DNA of 64,000 bases from assembly GCA_944474755.1 (NCBI GenBank), contig OX104116.1, positions 10,915,547 through 10,979,546 on the forward strand, written 5' to 3'. Positions 11,836 to 22,174 of the stretch are shown here, piece after piece; position 1 is the stretch's first letter; each line of letters starts with the position of its first letter. The notes beneath the pieces were generated by a model. It ran no database searches and was not told the origin of the DNA. It worked only from the letters and a program-made list of their open reading frames with translations. This DNA is from Limnoperna fortunei. Its lineage: Eukaryota; Mollusca; Bivalvia; Mytilida; Modiolidae. A program made the position numbers and the translations under genes.

Positions 11836-12790
11836 TTTAATAACAGCTGGCATCTTGGTTATCAAATAAATTTTAGAAAGAAAGTAAAACTAGTAAGTTT
11901 GATTAAAATTTGCCCAGTGGGTTCTGTGAAGATTAAATATAAAAAGTGAAATATACGTGTTGATTTGATATAAAAACACAAACCAGCGTATGCAAAGTAA
12001 TGATAATTAGGCTCCTATTGTAATTATGTCGGATTTCATTTTTAATGTATGTCACATAGGTATGTCAGTGTTTGTTGTGTAAGTATTTCAAAGTTTTTTG
12101 TGCCAGTATTTCCAAATTCAATGTTATTAGTTCATATTAACTTATGCGAGTACAGTCAGATTTCCTTGTCTAGGTACCTCCAATAAGTATGATGACAAAT
12201 AAAACAAAACATTTATTTTAAAGTTTTATTTTTTATTATGTTGATGAATCTTTTACAAAATCTAAATACTTGATGTAATTGTATATTGTCACACATTCAT
12301 ACACACTCAGACTTCATAATGTTACATATAATACTATCAACCAGTTTAACTTTTATAAAACTATTATTTTCATAGTGTTTTTCATAATTTCAAAATAAAT
12401 AAAGTTCTAAAGAAACACAACAGACATGAGAACTGTTTAAATTACCATCCTTGTAAGATAGTACAAAATTGAAATACATAATTCACACATCATATAGATG
12501 TTTACTTTTTAGAGATGATTTTAAATCTTGAGATAACACTCTACAGTTTCGATGTCATAAATGCATAGATATGGATTAAAAAATATTAAACAACTGAGTA
12601 TATACAAATTTATTAATAGCACTATGTGGTTTAAATTGCACCTAAATTTCTGACTAAACTAAATTGTTTACAGTAGTGCTTCTTTTTGGTAATACACAAA
12701 TTTTGTTATTAATCATAATTCTTTTATAAATTTTACTAATTATAGAAGCCAAAACAAAGATGAAAAACAAATAGAAATAGACTACTGTGT
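11836..12790. other. 3' flank of PPIB, probably includes its 3' UTR
   Basis: AT-rich sequence downstream (in gene direction) of the PPIB stop codon. Several AATAAA-type hexamers lie on the minus strand (for example the complement of 12212-12217), any of which could direct polyadenylation. Nothing else was recognised. Confidence 0.4.
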
Positions 12791-15700
12791 TTATTCTTCT
12801 GATGGTGCCTTTTCAACAGCAAATGGTTCATCAACAGGCAGAGATCCACAGTCAGCTATTATAACTTCTTTTTGAGGTTTGTCTCCAGCTGAAGTAGGGT
12901 TGCTTTCAATCTTTCTTACAACTTTCTACAAACAGATAAACAACACAAAATTCATCAAACAGATTTATAAAATTTGTTATCTTGGTTAATTGCAAAATAC
13001 ACGTGCATGTATTATACATGTATGTGCCACTGATACCTACATGAACAGAATGTACTTGTACATGCATATTCCAGGTTGAGTATCATTTAAGGTATCCGAC
13101 CCATAATTGAAGTCACAGTTTAATTTTATTTTTCGATCAAGAAATACAGCTTTATTAAATTAATCTATTGCTAATTAATTATACAAATTAAATATATTGT
13201 TTTATTTGGAGTCGATGTTAACAGTTTTGAGCATAAAAGTTAGTAACTCAAATAGTAGTTCCGAGGTTTGCCAAAGATTACAGAGGTTCGCTCGATTGAA
13301 AAACAATGGACATCCGGACACCAAATATGATCACCTAGTTAATTGTGGTCCGGATACCTTAAATTACAGCCATACTAAACTGCTTCTTACAACTTAAAGC
13401 AGATGAAAAGTAGTCTCTTACATTGTCATGTACTACAGGTGAAAACATTAAATTAATTTTTTATAGATCTTACATTGCTTCAGTTTACCGATAGGTTGTA
13501 CATGATGATTTCAGAAAACTGCATCAGCGATCGCAGTCAAGAAACATTTAACAATTAGAATATAGCCAAACATATCTAGGCTTTCTAAAGTGTGAATTTC
13601 TTTCCACCATTTTAATATTAAAATCAAAGCTTGTCCCATTACTGAAGAAATTTTAGATCCATAACAAATACATCAGTAATTATTACTAGTATGTAAATAA
13701 GTATGATTTTCAACTGAAACTGGGTCAATATCCATAAAATAAAATGTTCTACTGTGTATTACAGTAATATGTTTCACGGATTAATGAAACAGCTTTTTAA
13801 AAAACAAGTCAGTAACTAGGTAAATGAATGCCGGGTAGCTGACCTCAATTTACCTGATATGGGCTCCTCATTATCAGGACTTCAATGGGAGCATTGTTAA
13901 GATCTGATTTTAATCAGATCAGTTGATTGGAGAACCCCCCACCCCCAGTTAATGCCACATTCAAGTATTTTTTTGCAAGTAGCATGAAGAAAATACATAA
14001 CTTGGCAAATTATTTTTGAAATGCTCTTTTTATCCAGGAATAATTCTTGCACTCATGCTTTAAACTGTTGATTTTAATAATTTTATCTGAACAAAAACCT
14101 TAACACACACAATACATTACAGCATTTGTCAACTTGTACTACAGACAGCACTTACTATAAATAAACTTCAGCTGGTAAATATACAAATAAAAGTAAAAAC
14201 AGAATTTCACTGAACTGAAAATTAGCAATTGTCTTACCATTCCTTCTAAAACTTTGCCAAACACAACATGTCTGCCATCCAACCATTCAGTTTTCTTTGT
14301 TGTAATGAAGAACTGAGAACCATTGGTATCTTTGCCAGCATTAGCCATAGACAACCATCCTGCTCCATAGTGCTTTAGCTTAAAGTTCTCATCAGCAAAT
14401 TTTTCACCATAAATACTTCTACCTAAAGAACAGAAAAGCATATTTCTATAATACACGTATATGGTGGTATGCAGATTGTTAATTTGTCAGGTTTTTATAT
14501 TCTGATTGTTACATGTCCAACATTATTGTTCTACTTTAAAAATAATCCAATTTCTAGTAATAATAAACAATATTTGATTTATAGACAACAAACCAATACA
14601 TTAAGAGGTTGGTAGGAATGCAAGCATTTTTTTCCTCTACTAAATTCCAGAAAACATACCTTAATTTTTGTTTTAAAAATATGGTTCTTTTTTTAAATTT
14701 GAACTTCAATGCCAAATGATTTTATATTTGGTGGTGGGGTCAAATTTAGTATGTCAGTCAGTTTATGTTTCTAATACAAAACTGTATACTAAAGTAATCA
14801 ATACTGTAGTGTCAATTTTCTAGCTATGTCATGGTGCCCAGTTTTTAATTGGGGGGGGGGGGAGGAAGCAGTGCCCAAAGAAAACCCCCGACCTTTTTTT
14901 AGGAAAACTGGCAATCCTTGTCAATTAAGATTGGAGTCTATATAAGTACACCCTGAAGGCAGTGAGAGCAGGGCTCACCACACTGGGCGAAGTGGGCGAC
15001 AAAGTCGCCCTACTAGTACCAGAAGTCGCCCTAAGGCGCCTCAAAAGCGAAGTCGAAGTCGCCCTGTCATTTCCCTCAAGTCGCCCGATGGTTTACATAA
15101 GATACTTGTTAATCTGGTCCAAATACTTCACCCGGACTACCAATTTATAAGTTAATGTGTAATTCCAGTAAAAAACGGCAAACAATATGGGTATTTAACA
15201 TATTTTCAAACGATTTTCGTCTCTCAAATGTATTACGCGCCATTTGTTTATTTACCGGATGTGACTAATTACCGGAAGTGAACAACGAAGAAAAGTAATG
15301 TACAACGGCCCATAATGAAAATTCGTAATATTGTTGATGAACAAACACTTTTAATTGGTGTCAAACTTCAGTTCTTTCAAAGAGTATTGTACTTTAACAA
15401 TACCTTTTATGGCTACAAGTACTGAAGTAGATAGAAAAATAGTCCCTATATCTGGAGTTTTTTTCATTGATTAATGATAACGGTTGTGTACTGTTTGATA
15501 GTGCATACCATGAATAATAATGAAAAAGAAAGAATAAAACTGAATTTATGTGTGTTATGGTTTTAAAACACAAGAGAAATAATCCTGGAAATTGCTGTAA
15601 ATAATGAAAAATATATGTTAACTACCGCGAAATTTATTATTTGTACGGTCCCCTGACTTCTCCCTATTGTTTCCTGAAGTCTCCCTATCAGGGCCTGACT

Positions 15701-17865
15701 TCTCCCTGTTTGGCTGCCAGGGAGAAGTCACTTCTCCCTACTTTTTTAGAGTGTGGTGACCCCTGTGAGAGTCGAACTCACAACTTCAGTGTTGACAGAC
15801 TACATGATCAATAGTTGACAAACTACCTTAACCACTCTACCACTCAGGCCCCAACCAACAATTAAATACAATGAAAAAATAGAAAAAGAAAAGCATCTAT
15901 GTTGAATATTTTAACAAAATTAGAGGTCAACGATTTGCAGTGGTAGGCTACCCACTTACATATTAAAAAAGAGGAGCTACTTGAGTTGTAGTGTTAATAG
16001 TCCATTAATGAAATATAGCATACCACCAGTGCCATCTCCTCTGGTAAAGTCTCCTCCTTGAATCATAAAATCTTTGATAACTCTATGGAATTTACTGCCT
16101 TTGTATGTTAACTTTTTTCCATCTCTTTCCTGTTAATTGTAAGATTTTTAATTTCTTAATTTAATGCATGTGAACATTAAAATACATGTTTTTATCCATA
16201 ATGTCAAATTCAGAATTAATTTATCTTTTTTTTAAATAAAAAAATGTTTATCCACACATATAAATGGTTTATTTTCGGAGAGTACTTTCTTAACTTTATG
16301 ACAAAAAAATTAAATTTTTTTTTAAAAATTAACATTTAATCTATAATTATTTAATACCTCACTTCCTTCTGCAAGACTTTTAAAATTCTTGACTGTTTTG
16401 GGGACAGTTTTACCAAATAAACCAATTACGATTCTTCCTGTTTTTTCTCCTCCAATTTCAATATCAAAATAAACCTGTAAAAAAAAACTAGTGCAAATAA
16501 AGTAGATCACATGAAGCATCTGCGTTTATTTTTGTTAATTCCCTTCAAACATTTGGGGGTGTTGAAGAACATGTACAGATCGAGATTCCATCATTTAAGT
16601 TTCATATCATTTAAAAATGCTCAAAAAATACTTTGACTAAAAAAGATTGATGCTCATTGATGTACAATTACTTACAATTTTCTTAACAAAAAGTACTACA
16701 GTTTAACAGTTGACATCTCCTCTTCAATACAATAAGTTTGTTGGCAAAAAAAGAGAAAAACATAAATAATTGATATCAGTAGTTACATAAGAAAGATACG
16801 ATTATGGATATCCTTCAATGTGTAAATATATTATATTGCAAGACTCCTGTCACTGTGCATCAATTGGTGTTCCAAATGACAAATGAACAGTATCCAAGTT
16901 GGCAAGTATGACAGCATACTTAAATTTCGAGATGAAATGTCTTGTGGTGTTTATTGCTTAGACAGAAGGCAATTTACTCTAAATCTCAAAACTGAGCTCC
17001 AAACACGAAAATAAAATTGCAGCATACCAGGCATACCTATGGCTTGTCAGTCCAAAATTAGAGTATGCCTGCTCTGTATGGTACCTCCACACTGCAGAAC
17101 TTCGCAATAAAATTGAGGGGGTACGTTCAATGATGGGCATCTTGGTATTTGTATGTCTGTAACTGCTACAATGGTGCCTTTAGTGTGACAGATATGTTAA
17201 ACAATCTCTCATGGCCTACTTTACAACAAAGCAGACTAAAAACAAAACTCATTATGTTCTACAAAGTTGTTCACAACTTAGTGGCAGTATATAGGATCCC
17301 CAATGTATTGATCTACTTAATTTTAACAAGGACGAAAAAATTTGATTTTGTTTGTTTGTTTATTTGAATGGTGCTTTAACGCCACTTTCAGCAATTTTTC
17401 AGTTATTTCATGGCGTCCAGTTTTTATTGGGGGACGAAGCCGGAGTACCCGGAGAGAAACCCCCGACATGCGGTAGGAACTGGCAATCCTTGTTAATTAA
17501 GATTGGAGTCGAGTACACCCTGCCTGCAGAAAAAAATTGAATTTTAAAACATAATAAAATAAGATAACAATCAGAATTGACCCATTTCCAGTTTTACATG
17601 ATTTACATCAACCGTTCTCATACCAACAGACCCAGACAATTTCATCCCAAATTACATAACATACAGACACATCTATGCATTCAAGACATTTATATAAATA
17701 CAAATATTCATTTTTTCCCAAACACCATAATCTGCTGGACCCTCATTTACAGTTCACCAAAAAGGGACTTCTTAAATGTCTCGTACTAAATAAAACCACA
17801 CATAACTTCATGACACAAGTTCACAACGTACATGTCATACTTATAGTCCTTATCTTTGTTACCTA

Positions 17866-17896
<31 letters not shown>

Positions 17897-20800
17897 TTTT
17901 ATTTAGAGTCGGATAATATATACATAGTAACAAACATATAACATGAGCTCTTGTGAGCTCTTTGACCGACTTAATATTTTCCAACAAAACAAATCACAAA
18001 AACATAACATGACAGCACAAGGTTAACATACATATTAAGGTACATTCATACAAAGTATATAAAACAGTCAGGGTGGTATTACAGATGGACAGCAGAACAA
18101 TACATGCAATTTAAAACATATACTAGGAAAAGATTCATTTAAGACAGCTGAGCATAAATTTAAAAACATGCCTAGGAGCACTAAAACTAAAAGCAGGTAG
18201 CATAGATACATGTAACAATACATGCATTTTAAAAACATATATTAAGAATATAATTCATTTTAGAGAGCTGAGCATAAAATAACATACAAAGCACTAAACT
18301 AAAAGCGTGTAGCATCGGAACATATATTATAAACGTATATTTCCAACAACCAGAATAAAGCACCAAAGCAGATCACAAATAAAGGAAAGCATACACAGTA
18401 CATAAAAGCATGATAAGCATAAGCAGCATAAAAATACATGCTCTAAAACATATATTTAAATAGATTAATTTAAAAGCCAAGCACAAACACAGCACAAAAT
18501 AAAAAGCATATAAAGCACTGTAATAAAACTAAGAATTAAGCAAGACTAGCAGAATAACCAAATAAGTAAACAACTAATAATCTATGGAGCAAAGTTTTCA
18601 TGAAAGAACTCGTGCTGGTATAAAGTCACACAGACTGTGATTTACATGCTGTACAAACACATTTTTGCCCCCCACACCAGCTGGCAATATAATTTTTGAA
18701 ATGTTCAAAGGAGGTCATTATTCGTGCCTCATTTGGCAGTGCATTCCACAGTCTGGCAGCCTCATACCTGAACGAGTTCTTCCCATACCTAGTAGTTCTG
18801 GGTCTTGGAAGATCTGCTGTATTTGAATACCTAAAGTTATAAGAATTATTTTTTAAAACAATCAAATCTTGTAAAAATATAGGACTTTTTTTATTTATGA
18901 TTTTAAAGGTCTCCAAGGCAATTGTTCTCATTCGTCTTGTTTTTAGAGAGGGCAAATTTGATCGTTCTAAAAGGTCATCATAGGGGCTCACTGAATCATT
19001 ATACACAAACCGTAAAGCTCTTTCCTGAATTTTTTCAATTTTGCGTGTGTTTTGTTCGGAGCAGAAATGCCAGGTAAGCGGACAGTAACTGAAATTAGAC
19101 ATAATGAAAGAGTGGTAGATAGTTAATTTTCCAAGCCGGTTCAAATGATTTCCTATCCGCTTTAGGACGTTCAATTGCCTTGCAGCCTTTTTACAAATGT
19201 TAGTTATGTGAGAATGAAAATTTAATTTGAAGTCTAAGGTGACACCCAGCAGTTTAACCTCATCATCACAATTAATTATAACATTTTCAAGATTAAAAAC
19301 AACATTTGCATCATGGGTTTTATTTCCAATGGCAATTGCCTGAAATTTTTCAGGATTAGCCTGCATTTTATTGTTGGAAAACCATGTTATTAAAGATTTA
19401 CTATCCTCCTGCAAAGATCTAACTACAGTATCTAATGATTGATCAGACTTTGATAGTGTGTTGTCATCTGCATAATTATACAAATTACAATGGTGAACAA
19501 AGAAAAATATATCATTTATAAAGATATTAAATAATATAGGCCCGAGGATGGAACCTTGGGGCACTCCTTTAAATATATCTAACATAGAGCTAATATCTTG
19601 TCCTACTTTAACACACTGTTTCCTATTACTTAAGTAACATTTTAACATATTTAAGGCAGATTCTGACATACCATAAGACTTAAGTTTTAATAATAATAGG
19701 TCGTGAGGAAGGCAATCAAAGGCCTTAGATAGGTCCATTAAGATGGCAGCTAGGTAGTGGTTTTTATCTAAAGAAGTTTTCCAATCTTCAATCACTCTCA
19801 AAAGGGTGGACTGACAACCAAAGTTTGCTCGGAAAGCGGCCAAAAACGGATTGAAGATGCTGTCAAAGTAGGCATTTAACTGAAATTGAATTGCGTTTTC
19901 AAAAATTTTAGAAATTGCTGGAAGGACACTTACTGGCCTGTAATTGCCTTTCTCTAAAACACTATTTTTTTTATGTATGGGTGCCACCTGAGCTTCCTTA
20001 AGGCAGTCTGGAAAAGTAGATAATGATAAAGACAGATTTACTAATTTAGTCAAAGGTTTTGAGATGACTGGTTTTGCCAAATGTAAAAGTTTAGGAGATA
20101 TTCCATCATTTCCAGTGGCCTTTCTGATATTAATTTTATTTATCTGTTTACGAACAAAGTCATCATCTATATGTGAAAACGAGAAATTTTGTTTATCCAA
20201 TTCAGGGTGATTAGATTTTATAGCCTGAATACTTGGGTGGTTATCATTTACTGGTAAACATGAGGTTCCAATATTTTTTGCAACATTAACAAAATAATCA
20301 TTAAAAATTTCACAAACTTGATCTTGTTTAGTAATTAATTTATTTTCTTCACATAATATTGTTTCCTTATGGGTAAAACATCCTTTGTTTGTCAAAAAAG
20401 GTTTAACAGTGGGCCAGAAATCTTTCGATTTTGGTCCCCCAGTACATCTTTCTAAAAAATATGTATTTATAGATCTTTTTTTAAGTTTAGTTACAAGATT
20501 CCTCTGTTTTTTATATGCTTCCCAATTTCTACTATTATTTATCTTTTGAAATTTATTATATAACATTTTTTTCTTATATATAGCACTCTTAAGTTCTTTA
20601 TTCATATAAGGGATTTGCTTAGATAAAATTTTTCGTTCTTTAAAAGGGGCATGTTTATTTATTACATCAGTAAAACAGTTTTGAAAATGGTTATAACACT
20701 TATTTACATCAGTTGAATCTTCATCTAAATTGAAATTTTGATTTTGTAAATCAGATAAAAAATCTTCAGAGTTAAAATTTTTAAAACTTCTACACAATCT

Positions 20801-21252
20801 TGTCTTCGATTTCACTTCAGGCACTTTGCAATCAAATTGAGCACCAATAAAATTGTGGACATCACTTACTCCTGTTCCAAAGTTACATACTTTTTTGCAC
20901 TTGTTGTTACTACTAGTAAGGATAACATCTAGCAATGTTGGTTTAGAGTTTTTGGGAAAACAAGTTGGTTTAGTTATATTATTTTGGAGGTCAAAAATAT
21001 CACACATTTCATTAAGGGTATTACTTTTGTTGGTATCAAACATATTAAAATTTAAGTCACCAATAAACATATACCGATCGTATTTCGCTACTATTCTGTC
21101 AGCTGTCTTTATGAAATCATCACTGAATGATCTGTCTGAGTAGGTTTAATTTAGTCTACAAGACTTACCTTGTCAGTAACTTTTGGACCTTTAGTATCGC
21201 CAAATACAAAAGTTGGCACAATGAACACCACCAGCAAACTGCCCAAAATCAT
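12791..21252 (-). CDS. PPIB: peptidyl-prolyl cis-trans isomerase B (cyclophilin B), 5 exons
   Basis: ER-lumen cyclophilin that isomerises proline bonds during secretory protein folding. Coding exons on the minus strand: 21252-21169, 16474-16358, 16129-16024, 14422-14238, 12925-12791; all have GT/AG borders and join in frame to 627 nt, 208 aa. Residues 1-18 ([18 protein letters not shown]) form a signal peptide, followed by the family's KGPKVT. The cyclophilin fold shows [37 protein letters not shown] and the cyclosporin-pocket Trp in [11 protein letters not shown]. The tail KEVIIADCG...[10 protein letters not shown] matches cyclophilin B and lacks KDEL. I chose the ATG at 21252; the frame stays open upstream but without an ATG. 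One surface loop ([12 protein letters not shown]) is a few residues longer than in vertebrates. The 4.7-kb first intron is filled with retrotransposons. Confidence 0.97.
13085..13364. mobile_element. short TIR element in PPIB intron 4
   Basis: 280-bp non-coding element with inverted ends: ATTTAAGGTATCCGACCC on the left and, read in reverse from the right, ATTTAAGGTATCCGGACC, with further weak similarity (CAATT). AT-rich interior. Flanking duplication cannot be fixed because the flanks are themselves AT-rich. Confidence 0.65.
14800..15852 (-). mobile_element. SINE copy split by a later TIR element
   Basis: Minus-strand copy of the SINE at 4374. Its core lies at 14800-14968 (GGCAATCCTTGTCAATTAAG) and its tRNA-like head at 15766-15852 (complement reads GGGGCCTGAGTGGTAGAGTGG, then AGTTCGACTC as B box). 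The two halves become continuous when the 797-bp element at 14969-15765 is removed. This copy shows the most complete head of any in the window. It lies in PPIB intron 3. Confidence 0.85.
14969..15765. mobile_element. 797-bp non-autonomous DNA transposon inside the SINE
   Basis: Begins CAGGGCTCACCACACT and ends with the inverted form of CAGGGGTCACCACACT. It is flanked by TGAGAG (14963-14968 and 15766-15771; 7 bp if GTGAGAG is counted), a target site duplication that matches the intact SINE. The ends carry small repeated motifs (AAGTCGCCC on the left, TTCTCCCT on the right). No transposase frame. The CAGGG-type terminus recalls hAT elements, but the duplication is 6-7 bp and not 8. Confidence 0.88.
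16930..17830 (+). mobile_element. decayed LINE (RT C-terminal part) with nested SINE
   Basis: Plus-strand remnant of the region after the reverse transcriptase domain of a non-LTR retrotransposon. Recognisable pieces include [20 protein letters not shown] and [20 protein letters not shown], then, past the [23 protein letters not shown]. Several frameshifts and stops show that it is dead. It lies in PPIB intron 1, opposite to the gene. Confidence 0.8.
17364..17542 (-). mobile_element. 5'-truncated SINE inserted in LINE remnant
   Basis: Minus-strand copy of the window's SINE, comprising tail and core (TTAACGCCACTTTCAGCAAT to GTCGAGTACACCCTGCC) and lacking the tRNA head. TTGAAT occurs on both sides (17364-17369 and 17537-17542), a possible short target duplication. 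LINE-derived sequence continues on both sides. Confidence 0.82.
17868..21148 (-). mobile_element. CR1/L2-like non-LTR retrotransposon, 5'-truncated, RT frame intact
   Basis: An 814-codon uninterrupted minus frame (21070-18626; open without ATG to about 21147) encodes the end of an AP endonuclease ([18 protein letters not shown]), then a full reverse transcriptase with [29 protein letters not shown] and the catalytic YADDN. The end is Cys-rich ([13 protein letters not shown]). A ~730-bp 3' region and a (TTAC)n tail (17868-17895) complete it. The intact frame suggests recent arrival. The missing start of the endonuclease is the usual 5' truncation. It lies in PPIB intron 1 in gene orientation. 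Confidence 0.93.
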
Positions 21253-21604
21253 TGCCAAAAGAGTTTTCTTCCTCCTTATGAGTAAACGTGTAAATTCGTA
21301 AAAATTCAGCTTGCCGGTTAGATTTGCTTCCCCTAGTTGTTCGTAACACGGCACAAATGAGGTGGATTATTTTGATTGGTCATTATGATTACACGTAAAA
21401 ACAGATTTGGCGTAAAACATTTTTGATTACCTCCCTTTACAAATTTTTAATTTTAAGCATTTATTACATTATTTACATTAATGTGTATTTTGTCTTAAAT
21501 TCATCTTTACAATTAATTCGTATTTATTATTCTTTCATTATATTAAATAATTTAGTATAAAACGCTAAATAGGTAATCGACAAAATTGCTCATGCATATC
21601 CAAT

Positions 21605-21660
21605 ATGCAAATATTGTTGGGCATGAGTGAACAACTATTGTAATAATCAAACTATATATA
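21605..21660 (+). promoter_or_regulatory. U6 promoter elements (octamer and TATA)
   Basis: TATATATA at 21653-21660 lies 23-30 bp upstream of the U6 start, the spacing of RNA polymerase III type 3 promoters. An octamer-like ATGCAAAT at 21605-21612 lies about 75 bp upstream. No proximal sequence element was identified with confidence. Confidence 0.7.
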
Positions 21661-21682
21661 CCGTTTGGTTGTTACTACTGTT

Positions 21683-21699
21683 GTACTCGCTTCGGCAGT

Positions 21700-21739
<40 letters not shown>

Positions 21740-21789
21740 GGCCCCTGCGCAAGGATGACACGCAAATTCGTGAAGCGTTCCATATTTTT
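21683..21789 (+). ncRNA. U6: U6 spliceosomal snRNA
   Basis: The 107-nt sequence is nearly identical to U6 of other animals: it contains the 5' hairpin CTCGCTTCGGCAG, the invariant ATACAGAGAAGATTAGCATG (ACAGAGA box pairing with the 5' splice site and AGC triad pairing with U2) and TGACACGCAAATTCGTGAAG of the internal stem-loop. Only the 5' hairpin differs slightly (GTAC/GTAC, a compensated pair). With its TATA box and T-run it looks like a working gene and not a pseudogene. It stands ~430 bp from, and diverges from, PPIB. Confidence 0.97.
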
Positions 21790-21793
21790 TTTT
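21785..21793 (+). terminator. RNA polymerase III terminator of U6
   Basis: Nine consecutive T residues immediately at the end of the U6 RNA. Confidence 0.9.
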
Positions 21794-22174
21794 CACATAG
21801 TTTGAAGCGCAAACATCTGGGGAGGGGAACAAATAATGCTAATAAATGAGTACAGTTTCCCGGGGGAAATAATTATGTTTGTATTTCTCAATTATGTCAT
21901 ATTCCCTTCTCGAAATCAGCAACGGCTGTCCGGTGGTGGAAACATAATTTAATGGCTGAATGTTGAATCATGCAAATCTCAGAATTCAGACTTAAAATAA
22001 CAACTTTATTAACAGTAACGATGATTATGGTTAAAAAATTGAGTTAATTTTTTAAATAAAATTTAAACGACTGCAACCAAAATTAACTTGCGCATGTGCA
22101 AACTAAATTTAAACTAAATTTTAGAATTAAGAAATAGATTATTGCGAGCGGGCTTTATGGGAATTAGAACATGG

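Noticed and set aside
21169..21354. Longer N-terminus for PPIB starting at 21354
   Set aside because: The codon at 21354 is GTG, not ATG. The first in-frame ATG is at 21252 and gives a normal signal peptide.
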